A stretch of DNA of 64,000 nt from Rhodospirillales bacterium (GTDB lineage: Bacteria; Pseudomonadota; Alphaproteobacteria; Rhodospirillales; Magnetospirillaceae), in NCBI GenBank assembly GCA_019455065.1, contig JACFNC010000011.1:62001-126000 (forward strand). Reading direction: 5' to 3'. The position numbers were made by a program, and so were the translations under genes. Under the pieces are notes generated by a model. It had not been told where the DNA came from, ran no database searches, and saw nothing but the letters and a program-made list of their open reading frames with translations. Positions within the stretch are counted from its first letter, which is position 1; each line of letters opens with the position of its first letter. Positions 33,002 through 44,400 of this stretch are shown one piece after another.

Positions 33002-35620
33002 ATGAGCAAAAAAGCCAACAAAACAGTACTTGAGGCCATTTTGGACTGGTCGGCCAATCGTCCGCTTTGGCAAAGGGATGCGTTGCGTCGAATTGTGACT
33101 GGCGGAACCCCAAATGACGCTGCGATCACCGAAATCCTTGCCCTGTGTAAGAAGGAACACGGCGCTGATGGCATCACGCTGGAGGCATCCGCACTCGAAG
33201 CCGGGCATCTGCCCGCAACTCCTGTGGGCGGCGAATCTGTAACGATCGCGAGCGTGGGGGATATTGCCGGCGTGAACCAGCTAGCTCCCGGCCAGACGCT
33301 TGCCTTTGAGCCAGCGGGGCTAACCATCGTCTATGGCCCGAACGGTTCAGGAAAATCAGGCTACGGGCGGGTTCTGAAACGGGCCTGCCGCGCCCGTAAA
33401 GCAGGCGAAATCATGCCCGATGTCTACAATCCGCCGCCAACTGGCAAGGCCACCGGCAATTTCACGATTCTCAAGAACGGCTCGGCCGTACCTCCCCTCA
33501 CCTGGACCGATGACGGGAAACCGGACGCCGTGCTGTCAGCGGTCAGCGTCTTCGACCGGGACAGCGGCTCGGTCCATGTGCAGGAGAAAAACGAAGTGGC
33601 CTTCAGGCCCTTCGGCCTGGACATCCCCGATGACCTCGCCGGCGTCTGCCAGGCGCTCAAACAGAAACTGAGTGCCGAAGAGACCCAGCTCCAGGCCCTT
33701 CGCGATCCAGTGTTCGATAAACCGACGTGGAATGCAGTCACGCCCGTGGGCGCGATCATGTCGGCCCTGCGCCATGACACCGACCTTTCGGGGTTGGAAA
33801 CGCTGGGTAAGATGACCGAGGATGAGCGCGCGCGGCTGGCCCGTCTCGACGAAGACCTTCTCAAGAACCCGGCGGATGCAGCCGCCGAACAGCGGCTCTT
33901 CGCCGGCAACGTGCGGCAGTTGATAGCGACCCTGGATAAGATCGCCGCGGCTTATGCCGACGAGCCGCTGGTCAAGCTCAAGGCGCAGGCGGACACGGCA
34001 AGGAGCCGACGAGCCGCCGCCGATCTTGCCGCCCGGACCACGTTTGACGGCCTCGCCATTCCAGGTGTCGGCGCTGAAACCTGGCGCGCGCTGTGGGAGG
34101 CCGCAAGGCGCTATTCAGAACAGACCGCGTACCCCGGCGCACCGTTCCCTCCTTCGGGCGATGAAGCCTGCGTGCTTTGCCACCAGCCGCTGACCCCAGA
34201 AGCCAAGGCTCGGATGGGAAGTTTCGAGGCATTCATTCGGGCGGATACCGAAGCACAGGCGGCGAGCGCGGAGAGGGAGTTTTCTAGTGCCCTGGCCGCA
34301 TTCAACGCCCGGAAACTGGATGTCCGCGTGATTGCTCAGACAAGGCAGCGCATTGCCCTCCAGCAACCCACTCTAGCCCGGAGCGTCCTGCGTTTCGTGG
34401 CGAGCGCGGACTTACGGCGCCTCAAGAGTCTTCGCGCGCTTTCATCCTCCGATCCGCTGGTGCTGCCACCTCTGTCGCAATCACCCAAACCAGAGCTGGA
34501 GAAACTGGCGAACGACCTTGAAGCCTATGCCGCGCAGCTCGACCAAGCCGCTGACCTGGAAGGCCGCAACAAGCTGATTTTTGAACGGGACTCCTTGCGG
34601 GATCGAGCCACCGTGCCGGACCTTCTGGCAATTGCCAAGAAGGAGGTCAAGCGCCTGGACGACTTGCGGATCGTTCGGTCCTGCATTGGGGACACCGCGA
34701 CCAACACCATCACCAAGTTGGGCAACGACATCGCCGATAACGTCATCACCCCGAAGATGCGTGACCAGTTCCAAGCGGAAATCGTCCGCCTTGCCGCTGA
34801 AAAGGTCCGGGTGGAGATCGTGCGTTCAGGCGGGCAGTACGGTTCCCCAAACTATCAGGTTCGCCTCTTCGCTAATCCCAAAGCCAAGGTTCATATGGTT
34901 TTGAGTGAAGGCGAGCAAACATGCGTGGCGCTCGCTGCCTTCCTCACCGAGTTGGCAACGGCATCCCATAAATCCGCTCTTGTGTTTGATGACCCAGTCA
35001 CCTCTCTCGACCATCGCTGGCGCGCAAAGGTGGCGGAACGGCTGGTCGAGGAAGCCAAAGAACGCCAAATCATTGTGTTTACACATGACATGGTGTTTGT
35101 GAACGACCTGCACGACAAGGGTGCACGGGAAAGCGTACCCATGAAGCTCGTCAGCCTGTCGCGTGGACCTGCCGGCACGGGAATGGTCAGCGACGGCCTA
35201 CCCTGGCAGCACGCCAGCATTCGCGACCGGATTGACAAGCTGGAAAAGGATGCGCGGGAGGCACGCAAGCTGTACGACGCCAACGACGAAGAGAATTATC
35301 GTGATGCGGCGGCGAAAATCTACGACCGGCTTCGGGCGACATGGGAGCGTGGGCTCGAAGATGTGGCCTTTTCTGGGGTAATTCATCGGCACAGAGACTA
35401 TATCGACACCAAGAACCTAAAGCGGGTAACGGCGATTGATGCATCGGACGTCGAAACCTTCCGCAAGAACTTCAAGAAGTGCAGCGACCTTGTGGATGCT
35501 CACGATCCCTCAAGGGCGCGGGACGGCACAGTGCCTCATCCTGATGAAGTCGCAGCAGACATCAAAACCCTAGCTGACTGGGCTGACTCGCTCAGGCAGC
35601 GACAGAATGCGCTAGCCTGA
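33002..35620 (+). CDS. RloC-like AAA ATPase with zinc-hook, possible anticodon nuclease
   Basis: The 872-residue protein has Walker A GPNGSGKS at 112-119, long coiled-coil regions (about 210-330 and 400-540) around a zinc-hook-like C390-V-L-C393-H, an ABC-type signature region LSEGEQTCVALAAFL, Walker B ALVFDDPVTSLD (D663, D664) and a switch VFTHDM. This is the AAA_13 plan of RloC/PrrC proteins. The C-terminal part has R778-A-T-W-E782 with later histidines (H795, H797, H834). The spacing of the R and E matches the R-x3-E pair of the PrrC tRNA nuclease triad; the position of the histidine does not settle it. It neighbours a type III restriction system, and PrrC/RloC genes are typically linked to restriction systems as a backup. 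Nuclease function is inferred. Confidence 0.75.
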   Translation: MSKKANKTVLEAILDWSANRPLWQRDALRRIVTGGTPNDAAITEILALCKKEHGADGITLEASALEAGHLPATPVGGESVTIASVGDIAGVNQLAPGQTLAFEPAGLTIVYGPNGSGKSGYGRVLKRACRARKAGEIMPDVYNPPPTGKATGNFTILKNGSAVPPLTWTDDGKPDAVLSAVSVFDRDSGSVHVQEKNEVAFRPFGLDIPDDLAGVCQALKQKLSAEETQLQALRDPVFDKPTWNAVTPVGAIMSALRHDTDLSGLETLGKMTEDERARLARLDEDLLKNPADAAAEQRLFAGNVRQLIATLDKIAAAYADEPLVKLKAQADTARSRRAAADLAARTTFDGLAIPGVGAETWRALWEAARRYSEQTAYPGAPFPPSGDEACVLCHQPLTPEAKARMGSFEAFIRADTEAQAASAEREFSSALAAFNARKLDVRVIAQTRQRIALQQPTLARSVLRFVASADLRRLKSLRALSSSDPLVLPPLSQSPKPELEKLANDLEAYAAQLDQAADLEGRNKLIFERDSLRDRATVPDLLAIAKKEVKRLDDLRIVRSCIGDTATNTITKLGNDIADNVITPKMRDQFQAEIVRLAAEKVRVEIVRSGGQYGSPNYQVRLFANPKAKVHMVLSEGEQTCVALAAFLTELATASHKSALVFDDPVTSLDHRWRAKVAERLVEEAKERQIIVFTHDMVFVNDLHDKGARESVPMKLVSLSRGPAGTGMVSDGLPWQHASIRDRIDKLEKDAREARKLYDANDEENYRDAAAKIYDRLRATWERGLEDVAFSGVIHRHRDYIDTKNLKRVTAIDASDVETFRKNFKKCSDLVDAHDPSRARDGTVPHPDEVAADIKTLADWADSLRQRQNALA

Positions 35621-35668
35621 GCAGAGCCCTCTATAAAATCCCAACCTCGTGATGGGCTACTTCTGCAA

Positions 35669-38600
35669 TCAAGCCGCCTTGCTTACGATATCCATCAGCT
35701 TGGCGTAGTCGGTGACAACGTCGTATTTCACACGGTCCTCGGCTACACGCTTGCTGATTTCGTCAAAGAACTTCCGGGCACATTCAATCTTCGTCCGCTC
35801 TATCTCTCGGAGCTTCATGGATGACATGGAGCCCTTCGTTTCGGCGACGAAGTAGATGTGCTTGACGCTGCCTTCCTTGAAGGAAATAGCCCAATCCGGG
35901 TTGTAATCGCCGACTGGCGTCGGAATCAGGAAGCCTCGCGGCAGCTTGGCGTAGACGACAATCTCGCTGCTGGTGTCCAGCTCCTTGGCAAAGCGCGTCT
36001 CCACATCGGAGTCGGTGACCACATAGTCGTAGACGTGGTTTTTCATGCGCATCGCGCGGGAGAAATCCTGCCCAGTCTGGTTCGCCGTGAAGATGTCCAC
36101 ACCGTAGCGCTCGGTGACAGCGTCATAGTCCAGACGCTCGATTATCATTGTCGCCTTCTGCTCGGCGATAATACGGGAGGCTTCAGCGATGAAATGCTCG
36201 GGGTTCTTCTTGAACTGGTTGAACACGTTCGGCTCGATTCCGGTCAGGATCGCCGCTGTCGTGCCGCGCGTGAGTTGGGCGTTCTCGGCAATCTTGCCAA
36301 GCAGGTCATATTTGACGAGCGAATGGACAGAACCGCCCTGCTCCGTCGTCGTGCTGGTCACCTGAAAGCCATCGCCCGCCTTCAGCTGGTCATCCGTCAG
36401 GCCGTCCTGTTGAAGGCCGACCTGCACGGTGTACTGCAACGGCGTCACGCGAAGCTGGCTATCGAGGGCGCTGATACACTTCCGCACCAGCTCATCCGAG
36501 TCGAACTCAACCCGGTAGACGGCCTTCTGGTTGATCCTCGCCCATAGCTCCTGGAACTCCTTCTTCTCGAAGTTGGCGTTCAGCGGATTGGTTTTGGGCT
36601 TGCGGCCGTCTTCCACCTTCGGAAGTTGGGCCTCACTGAACACGCTGTCGATGAGCTGGAAGATCTGCGCCGCGTGTGGCTTCAGGTCATCAGGTAGGTC
36701 GGCCAACGTGCCGGCCTCCTTGGCGTCGTGATAGGCTGTGGCGATCTGGTCGGCGTCATCGGTGTAGTCGTTCTTGACCAGATAGCGGTAGATCTGTTTC
36801 GCCATTGCGGGTGTGATCTCGACGGTGCCGGTTTCGGTGACGATGCTCTTGCCTGTAAAATAGGCTTCGGTCGCCTGCCGCGGCCGGGACGAAAGCGTGT
36901 CCGAAATCTCTTTCTGCAAGCCGCTGACGAAATCCCGATAGCTCTCGCTCGCCACCACGGTCAGGACGTTGATGTCGTGAACGACGGCTGGATTGTCCAT
37001 GCGGTCGCCATGCCTATCGACGGATAGTCGAAGCCCCCGCCCCACCTCCTGCCGGCGCGAAATGGTGTTGTCGCTGTGCTTCAGCATGCACATGACGAAG
37101 ACGTTCGGATTGTCCCAGCCTTCCCGAAGCGCCGAATGAGAGAAGATGAACCGGGTCGGTTCCTCGAACGACAACAGTCGCTCCTTGTCCTTCAGGATCA
37201 GGTCGTAGGCGTCCACGTCGTCGGAATCGACCGCGCGCGCACCGACGGCAGGGTCCTTCAGGCGGTTCGTTTTCTTGTCGATGGAAAAGTACCCGTTGTG
37301 GGTCTTGTTCACGTCGATGCCGGCGAGATGCTTCCGATAGGCTTCGTTGTCGATCGCAAGCTCGGAGAGGTATTCCGCCTTCAGCAGCTCGTACTCTTCC
37401 TCGAAGACTCGCGCATATTCGCCTTTCTCATCGGCCTGGCCGTAGTCCCGGTATTTGACCACCTCGTCGATGAAGAAAAGCGAGAGAACCTTGATGCCCT
37501 GGGAAAAGAGCTGCTTCTCCTTGTCCAGGTGCGCCTTGATCGTCTCGCGTATCTGAATGCGCCGGATATCCCGCTCGGACACATCCCCCGTGGCCTCACC
37601 GGCCTTGAGCACGATGCCGTTGGTGAACTCCACGATGTCGTGGTTGTAGTCGATCTGCGAGATGGTGAAGCCGTCGCGGTATTGGTCAAGCTCTCCGGAC
37701 TCCACGAACAGGTCATCGCGGAACTCCAGCCGCCGGAGCTGTCGCTTGATTTCTCCGGACTTCAACTTCACCTCCAGCTCGATCCGCGCCACGGGCGCCT
37801 TTTTCGAGATGTCGATGCCTTCGAGGTAGAGGTAGGCGTTCGTCCCGGCCAGGCCGCGCGTATGGATACCGCGCACGGCAATCTTCTTCACCAGCTTCTG
37901 ATTGTAGGCGTCGAGCGCATCGAGCCGATGGACCTTGTTGTGCTGCGTCTTGTGGGTCGCGGAATAGCGGAGGATCATCAGCGGCTTAAACTTCGGCAGG
38001 GCCTCCATCGTGGCCTTGCCTTCCATCTTCTGCGGCTCGTCCAGAATAAGGATGGGCCGGTTGCTGGCGATCACGTCGATGGGCCGGCGGGACTGGAAAT
38101 CGTCCAGTTCGTCGTAGATCCGGCGGTTGTCGGCACCGCGAGAAGCAAACGCTTGTATGTTGATGACCATGACGTTGATGCCGGCGTCCGACGAGAAGCT
38201 TTCCAGCTCATCCAGTCGCTTGGAGTTGTAGATAAAGAAGCGCGCCTTCTTGCCATAGGTCTCGGCGAAATGGTCGGCCGTGATCTGGAGCGATTTGTAG
38301 ACGCCTTCGCGAATGGCGATGCTAGGCACCATCACGATAAACTTCGACCAGCCATACCGCTTGTTCATCTCGAACATGGTCTTGATGTAGCAGTAGGTCT
38401 TGCCGGTGCCCGTCTCCATCTCAATGTCGAGGTTGAACTTGCACCCAACGCTGGACACAAGCGCATCCGACATGGGCAGGTTCTGGCGGCGCTGCACATC
38501 CTTGATGTTGGTCAGCACCTGCAAGTCAGGAAGCACGATGTCGGCGTTCTTGAAACCCTCATCGAAGGCGCTGGCCTGCGCTTTAAGGCCAGGGTCGATC

Positions 38601-38701
38601 CGGTAGGTGATACCGCCAATGTTGGGCTGCCCGGCAAAGCAGTCCACGACGGACTCGACGGCATTGGTCTGGTAGGGCTGGACCTTGAATTTCAGCTTCA
38701 T
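35669..38701 (-). CDS. res: Type III restriction enzyme Res subunit (helicase-nuclease)
   Basis: The 1010-residue protein starts at [11 protein letters not shown], 10 bases after the Mod stop. It has a superfamily 2 helicase core with Walker A METGTGKT at 95-102, a DEPQ box at 221-224, [11 protein letters not shown] (motif III), [23 protein letters not shown] (motif V) and [11 protein letters not shown] (motif VI). The C-terminal end carries NPDWAISF...YFVAETKG, a PD-(E)xK nuclease signature. Res subunits translocate on DNA from two head-to-head sites and cut 25-27 bases away. It is the last gene of the leftward defence operon and converges on the RloC-like gene. Confidence 0.95.
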   Translation of the reverse strand: MKLKFKVQPYQTNAVESVVDCFAGQPNIGGITYRIDPGLKAQASAFDEGFKNADIVLPDLQVLTNIKDVQRRQNLPMSDALVSSVGCKFNLDIEMETGTGKTYCYIKTMFEMNKRYGWSKFIVMVPSIAIREGVYKSLQITADHFAETYGKKARFFIYNSKRLDELESFSSDAGINVMVINIQAFASRGADNRRIYDELDDFQSRRPIDVIASNRPILILDEPQKMEGKATMEALPKFKPLMILRYSATHKTQHNKVHRLDALDAYNQKLVKKIAVRGIHTRGLAGTNAYLYLEGIDISKKAPVARIELEVKLKSGEIKRQLRRLEFRDDLFVESGELDQYRDGFTISQIDYNHDIVEFTNGIVLKAGEATGDVSERDIRRIQIRETIKAHLDKEKQLFSQGIKVLSLFFIDEVVKYRDYGQADEKGEYARVFEEEYELLKAEYLSELAIDNEAYRKHLAGIDVNKTHNGYFSIDKKTNRLKDPAVGARAVDSDDVDAYDLILKDKERLLSFEEPTRFIFSHSALREGWDNPNVFVMCMLKHSDNTISRRQEVGRGLRLSVDRHGDRMDNPAVVHDINVLTVVASESYRDFVSGLQKEISDTLSSRPRQATEAYFTGKSIVTETGTVEITPAMAKQIYRYLVKNDYTDDADQIATAYHDAKEAGTLADLPDDLKPHAAQIFQLIDSVFSEAQLPKVEDGRKPKTNPLNANFEKKEFQELWARINQKAVYRVEFDSDELVRKCISALDSQLRVTPLQYTVQVGLQQDGLTDDQLKAGDGFQVTSTTTEQGGSVHSLVKYDLLGKIAENAQLTRGTTAAILTGIEPNVFNQFKKNPEHFIAEASRIIAEQKATMIIERLDYDAVTERYGVDIFTANQTGQDFSRAMRMKNHVYDYVVTDSDVETRFAKELDTSSEIVVYAKLPRGFLIPTPVGDYNPDWAISFKEGSVKHIYFVAETKGSMSSMKLREIERTKIECARKFFDEISKRVAEDRVKYDVVTDYAKLMDIVSKAA

Positions 38702-38711
38702 GCCCGCGCCC

Positions 38712-40703
38712 TCAAATCGACTTGACTTCGGTGGTAGGCGAAAGCTGGCGGAAAATCTGCTCAACGTTAATCTTCACGGCATCCGACACGAAGCCGTTGT
38801 CGCGGAAAACGACACGCAACGGCTCGCGCTTTGCCAGTTCCTTCACAAGCTCTTCGGTGATGCCGGTATCGAAGCAGGCGACTAGGGCATTGCCATCGAC
38901 GAAAAACACCATCTTGCCTTGAACAGTCTCGCGGCCGATCGGTAGCGTCAGGTCCACACCCCAATCCACCAGCACTTGGAAGAGCAGGTCCTCGGCCGTG
39001 CGGTCCGGTTTGATGTTGTCTACGGTCTCTAGTAGGCTCTTCTGATCAACCTCGTCGGGCCGGTAGTACACGTCCTGCATATTAGACGTGTCGATTTTCA
39101 GGACACGGAAGCCGACATCCTTGCTCCAGTTGGGGTGGCAGTCTCCTTCGAGAATTTTCCTTCCAGCGCGCCGGATACGTTCCTTCGATATCTCCGATAT
39201 GTTGGGCTTTATTCCGGCCTTCACACAAAACTGGTAGGCTTCTTTTGCATCCTTGCTGTCCTGTCCGATTTCCTCTGGATACTGGATGCTGATGAAGCGG
39301 CGACGTCCACCCTCACGCTGGGCCAACTCCAAAACAGCCTGTGCAAGCGTGGATGATCCCGCAAAGAGATCAATGCTCAGGTCGTTCGCTCCGACCGCAA
39401 ATGACAGGAGCCTCTCCATCAATAGAACCGGTTTTGGGTTGGAGAAGACTTTCTTTGCCTCCGGAAACAGCTCTTTCAGATCATACGGCCCTGTCCTTCC
39501 ATCCAGCTCAAAGACACTGGAAAGCTTGTCCTCGAACTCCTGGGCATAAACCTTCAGTTCAATAATCTTGTTCTCATCATCTCCAAATAGTATGCGCCCC
39601 TCTTCCAAGAGACGATCCATCGTCTCCTTTGGAAAGCGATAGCCCATCAATGGTTCCTTGCATGGTTTCTTTGTTACCGGATGCAGAACATCGTAACGAT
39701 ATCCTTCTTTTCCGGGGTTATGAACACTTTGACTCCCTGTATAAACGCCGCCAGCATCAATGTACTTGTATCTATCGAGCGGACCGAGTTGGGATTTATT
39801 TTCCCTAAACCACGCAGAATACGCTTCTTGCAAATCATCAGTATTCTCGTGCTGAGCAATCAACTCATCACCTATGCGCTTCAAAGCGTCTTTGATCTCA
39901 GAAACGGAGCTTTTCCAAACGCCCTCCAACTCCGCCTTGCTCTTGGCAAAAACGTGGATGCTCTCGTGTTCCACGGCGATATTCGTCGGGTTGTTGTCCG
40001 TCGCATTCTTCCAAATCAGAGTGCCGACAAAATTGCTTTCCCCGAAGATCTCGTTGCATACATGAAGAACATTCGCCGTCTCGGCATCATCAATGGAGAT
40101 CATGATGACCCCATTGGGAGCCAAGAGGTTCTTCGCGACGCGTAGCCGTTGGTAGATCATGGTCAGCCAATCAGAGTGAAACCGTCCGTTAGCCTCGGTG
40201 TTTGCTGTCAGGCGGTTTTCGTGTTCGTCAATCTGATTTGTCTTCTCAAGGTATTCATATGTATTTCCGATAAAATCATCTCGATAGACTAGGTTGTTTC
40301 CCTTTTTGCGATTGTAAGGCGGGTCGACATATATGAGCTTCACTTCGCCGAGATAAATCTCCTGGAGCAGCTTGAGAGCCTCCAGATTGTCACCTTCGAT
40401 AAAGAGATTTCGAGTGGCGTCGAAGTTCACGCTTTCCGCAACTGCCGGACGAAGGGTTTTAGCAATAGGCGCATTCGAGGCGAGTAGCGCGGCTCGTTTT
40501 CCCGGCCAATCCAGCCGATACCGTTCCTGCGGCCCCTCTACAACATGATCGCTCAACTCTTGCCGCAGCTGATCGAGGTCCACCGACAGACGCACCTTGC
40601 CGTTCTCGTCGGCCGCCTCGGTCACGCACCCGGGAAACAGGCTGCGGATTTTCTCGATGTTTTCCTGTGTCATGTCGGGGCTATGCATCTTCAGCTTTTC
40701 CAT
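38712..40703 (-). CDS. mod: Type III DNA-adenine methyltransferase Mod subunit
   Basis: The 663-residue protein starts at [12 protein letters not shown], the ATG with an AGAGGA site; an ATG 18 bases upstream overlaps the previous stop. It has the catalytic motif DPPY at 127-130 in [15 protein letters not shown], then a long variable target-recognition region, and the SAM-binding motif [15 protein letters not shown] further on, the order of beta-class N6-adenine methyltransferases. The middle part (39,500-40,050) is noticeably more AT-rich than the ends, which is common for exchanged target-recognition segments. It methylates the site read by Res; the recognition sequence is unknown. Confidence 0.95.
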   Translation of the reverse strand: MEKLKMHSPDMTQENIEKIRSLFPGCVTEAADENGKVRLSVDLDQLRQELSDHVVEGPQERYRLDWPGKRAALLASNAPIAKTLRPAVAESVNFDATRNLFIEGDNLEALKLLQEIYLGEVKLIYVDPPYNRKKGNNLVYRDDFIGNTYEYLEKTNQIDEHENRLTANTEANGRFHSDWLTMIYQRLRVAKNLLAPNGVIMISIDDAETANVLHVCNEIFGESNFVGTLIWKNATDNNPTNIAVEHESIHVFAKSKAELEGVWKSSVSEIKDALKRIGDELIAQHENTDDLQEAYSAWFRENKSQLGPLDRYKYIDAGGVYTGSQSVHNPGKEGYRYDVLHPVTKKPCKEPLMGYRFPKETMDRLLEEGRILFGDDENKIIELKVYAQEFEDKLSSVFELDGRTGPYDLKELFPEAKKVFSNPKPVLLMERLLSFAVGANDLSIDLFAGSSTLAQAVLELAQREGGRRRFISIQYPEEIGQDSKDAKEAYQFCVKAGIKPNISEISKERIRRAGRKILEGDCHPNWSKDVGFRVLKIDTSNMQDVYYRPDEVDQKSLLETVDNIKPDRTAEDLLFQVLVDWGVDLTLPIGRETVQGKMVFFVDGNALVACFDTGITEELVKELAKREPLRVVFRDNGFVSDAVKINVEQIFRQLSPTTEVKSI

Positions 40704-40713
40704 GGGCGTCCTC

Positions 40714-41406
40714 TCACTCATTCGTCACGGCACCGACGGTTTCGCCCACGGTCAGCCGCTCCAGTTCATGTTTTGCCGCACGTAGCTCGGCATTGATCGC
40801 TACGCGCTTGTTGTATTGCTTCTCACGGGTAAGCCGCGCCTTGATCCGCTCGACCTCGCGCGTCTTGGCACGGATCGCCTCCAACCGGTCTACTCGCGTC
40901 TGAATGTCCTCGTCCGTCTGGACTGGCGCCGGCATCATGGCGGTCAGCATCCGCTCATAGAGCGCACCAAGATCGAGCGCGACCGGCAACGGCTGGCGCG
41001 ATGCATCCTCCGGCGCCCAGTCGGTGGCGAAATACTCGCTGATTACCCACTTGGCGCTATCCGCCTCGCTCGGCCGCTTGAACGCGGCGACGGCCTTGCG
41101 CTTGCCGCGCCAGGTCAGCTCGAAGATCAGCGGGAACGGAATAGCCTTGTCGATCGTGCGCAGGACGGCGTCATCAAGCTTGCCGGTCTTGAGCGATATG
41201 CCGAAGACCTGAACCTCGGCGACGCCCGGCGTGGCGCTGAGGTTCGTCGTTTCCGGCGCCAGCTTGAAGCGCCAGACGATCTGGTCAACCTCCCGGACGA
41301 ACAGATCCTTGAGCGCCGTGTTGGCACCTGCATGCTCGTAAATCTTGGTCTTCGGCACGACACGGCCGAAGGCGGCGCTCTTGGGATAATCGAAGAAAGC
41401 GCTCAT
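40714..41406 (-). CDS. DUF4391 domain protein
   Basis: The 230-residue protein has FFDYPKSAAFGRVVPKTKIYEHAGANTALKDLFVREVDQIVWRFKLAPETTNL, the diagnostic DUF4391 N-terminus, then FPLIFELTWRGKRKAVAAFKR, and a C-terminal coiled coil with Arg/Lys/Glu repeats. It is found between SNF2-type helicase and type III Mod genes in several genomes. Its start overlaps the helicase stop by four bases (ATGA). It contains no known catalytic motif; a role as an adaptor of the helicase or the R-M complex is an inference. Confidence 0.88.
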   Translation of the reverse strand: MSAFFDYPKSAAFGRVVPKTKIYEHAGANTALKDLFVREVDQIVWRFKLAPETTNLSATPGVAEVQVFGISLKTGKLDDAVLRTIDKAIPFPLIFELTWRGKRKAVAAFKRPSEADSAKWVISEYFATDWAPEDASRQPLPVALDLGALYERMLTAMMPAPVQTDEDIQTRVDRLEAIRAKTREVERIKARLTREKQYNKRVAINAELRAAKHELERLTVGETVGAVTNE

Positions 41407-44400
41407 GCCTCGCCGCCCTCCACCACCACGAAGGCGATCAGCTCGAAGTCGTTCAGGCCGGCAATGGTATGTACCAGCGCCGTGGTACGGCCCCCGCTGA
41501 ACAGGCTGTCGATGTCCTTCTCTTCTTTCACCTCAATCATGGATCGGATGGCGCTGCTCAGTAGCTCGGAATAGCAATCCATTTTCCGACCGTCCTGGGT
41601 GCGCTCGTTGAAAATGCGGCAGACCTCCGGGAGCGGTTCCGCCCGCCCCTTGCAGCTCGTCCGGATCAGGTCGAGCAGGCGCTTCACCTCGGTATGGTCG
41701 GCAATGACCTCGCCGTCGTTGCTGATGTAGACGAGGTAATAGGGATGCAGGCGGTTCTGCTGGTTGATGTTGACGCTCTCATGGATGTTCTTGAGCGCGA
41801 AGATCGCGCCGGGCTGAAGCCCAAGCTCCGGCTGCGCCGGGACGACGGCGTGCATCCCGTTCGGCAAGTGGTCCAGCTCGCCATGCTCCTTGACGTAGTT
41901 GAGCAGGTCCATCCGGAAGTCATTGAGGCCAAGGTCGGTGATGGAGATGCCGGTCTTCACGTCCTCCAACTCGATCACCTCATCCTGAAGGCGCTTGAGC
42001 TGTTCCTTGCGATAGGCAATGTCGCTACTTTTGGCGGTGAGTACGTTGTCGTCGCCGGTGGCGCTCACGTCGGCGATCACCATGCGGTTCTCGACCCGCT
42101 CTTTGAGGTTGATGTACTCGTCGAGCGTGATGTCAGGCCAATAGTTCACCAACTGGATTTGGCTGTTCGGCGAGCCAATGCGGTCGATCCGGCCGAAGCG
42201 CTGGATGATGCGCACCGGATTCCAATGGATGTCGTAGTTGATCAGGTAGTCGCAGTCCTGAAGGTTCTGGCCTTCGGAAATGCAGTCGGTCCCGATCAGG
42301 ATATCCAGCTCGCCCGGCTCGTTTGGTAGAACAATCGCCTTTTCCTTGGAGCGCGGCGAAAAGAGCGTCAGCACCCCCTGGAAGTCATAGCTCTTCTTGA
42401 GCGTGGTCTTTGGTGCATCAGAGCCCGTGACTTTGCCCGCCTGCAAGCCCAACTGCTGGGCGAACGGCGCCAGATTGGCGTAGAGGTAGTTCGCCGTGTC
42501 GGCGAAGGCTGTGAAAATCAAGACCTTTCGGTTTCCGGGATTGAGCGGCTCGCTCACCTTCCGCTGGAGCACCTGCTTGACGTGCTGGAGCTTGGCGTCA
42601 TCGTCTGGCGTGACCTTCTCCATCGAGGCTACCAACTCCTGAATCAGTGCGAGGTCGGCCTCCAGGTCGTGCTTCCATGACGGCAGGTCCATGTCGGCGA
42701 GGCTGATTTGGACCTTCTTACCGACGGTGAAATCCCCCAGCCCTTCCAGATCGTCGTCTTCGGCATCGAGCAGCTCCGGGGCGTCCATGAAGTCGGTGAT
42801 GCTCTGCGCGCTGCCAGAACGCTCGAAGTCATTGATGGCGTCCAGCGCCCGCGTGATGTTGCCGCCAAGTGAGCGCAAGGTGATGCGGAACGCCTCAACC
42901 GAACTCTCCAACCGCTTGAGCAGGTTGGTAGTCATCAGCGCCTGAAGGCTGCGTTCGCGGTCGGCCTGACGGAACTTGCTCCGGCCGCCTTCGACTTGGG
43001 TGTCGTAAATCTCCTCGTATTTCCGCAAGCGGCTCGGGAGGATGTAGCTGATCGGGGCATACACCGCGAGTTTGAGGATGGAGAGCTGCGTAAAGATGTC
43101 ATTCAACCCCATCACATCGGTTCGCTGCGTGATCGGGCAATGGAAGGATAGCGGCTTGCATCGCTCCGGGAACCGGCCGATGTCCTTGGTGTCGTAGAAC
43201 GTCTCGATGTGTTTGCGCGACCGGGCGATGGTCACAGCATCGAGTAGCTCAAAAAAGTCGAAGTCGAGTGCCTTCAGGATGGAGGCGGCCGTGCGTTCTT
43301 CCGGCGGCAGCGTTGACCAGGCGTTGAACGCCTTCTGGGCGCGCCGGAAGATCTCTTCGACGCTGGTCTCGGCCTTCAGATTGCGGCTGAGAGCCTCCGA
43401 CTGGCCTTCGTAAGCGAGCGCCAATTGGTTGCGCAGGTCGGTGAAACGGTTGTTCACCGGGGTCGCCGACAACATCAGAACCTTGGTCTTCACGCCGGCA
43501 CGGATGACCTTGTTCATCAGCTTCTGGTAGCGGGTCTCCCGATCCTTGAAGACATCGTTGTTGCGAAAGTTATGGGACTCGTCGATGACGACGAGGTCAT
43601 AGTTGCCCCAGTTCACCCGGTTAAGCGGGATACCAAAGGATTCGCCCGAGGTACGCGACAGGTCGGTGTGGCACAGCACATCGTAATTGAAGCGGTCCTT
43701 GGCGAAGATGTTTGTCGTCAGGTTGGTGTTGTAGTTTCGCCAATTGTCCGCGAGCTTTTTCGGACACAGCACCAACACGGCGCGGTTCCGTAGCTCGTAG
43801 TATTTGATGACCGCCAACGCGGTGAAGGTCTTGCCCAAGCCGACGCTGTCGGCGAGGATGCAGCCATTGTAGGTTTCCAGCTTGTTGATGATGCCGGTCG
43901 CCGCGTCCCGCTGGTAGTTGAACAGCTTGTTCCAAACCACGCTGTCACGGTAGCCGGTGAGATCGTTCGGCAGAACGTCCTCGTCAACATCCTCCAGGAA
44001 ATCCTGAAAGATATTGTACAGCATCATGAAATAGATGCGCTCCGGCGAGTTCTCCTGATAGACCGACTCGATATGGTCGCAGATCGCTGCCGTGACATCT
44101 TTGACTTTATCCGGGTCCGACCAGATTTGGTCGAACAACTGAAGATACATCTGGGTGTGGCTCGGGTCGTCGAAGCGCGTAACGAAGTTTGAGACGGCAT
44201 CGCCCTTCTGGTAGCCGAGATCGACGGCCGTGAAGCCGCTGATGGGCATGTAGGCGACCCCACCGTTTTCCTGCCCGACATGCAGGAACTGCTGCATTGG
44301 GGCCTTGGTGGTATTCGACCGGAACCTCGCCTTCTTGCGAATCCACTCTGCACATTCGCGCGCGACGGCGCGCTGGGTCAGCTTGTTACGGAGCTGAATC

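Noticed and set aside
37076-38725. Plus-strand open frame opposite res
   Set aside because: Hydrophobic Val/Leu-rich antisense frame with no recognised domain; Res motifs lie on the minus strand.
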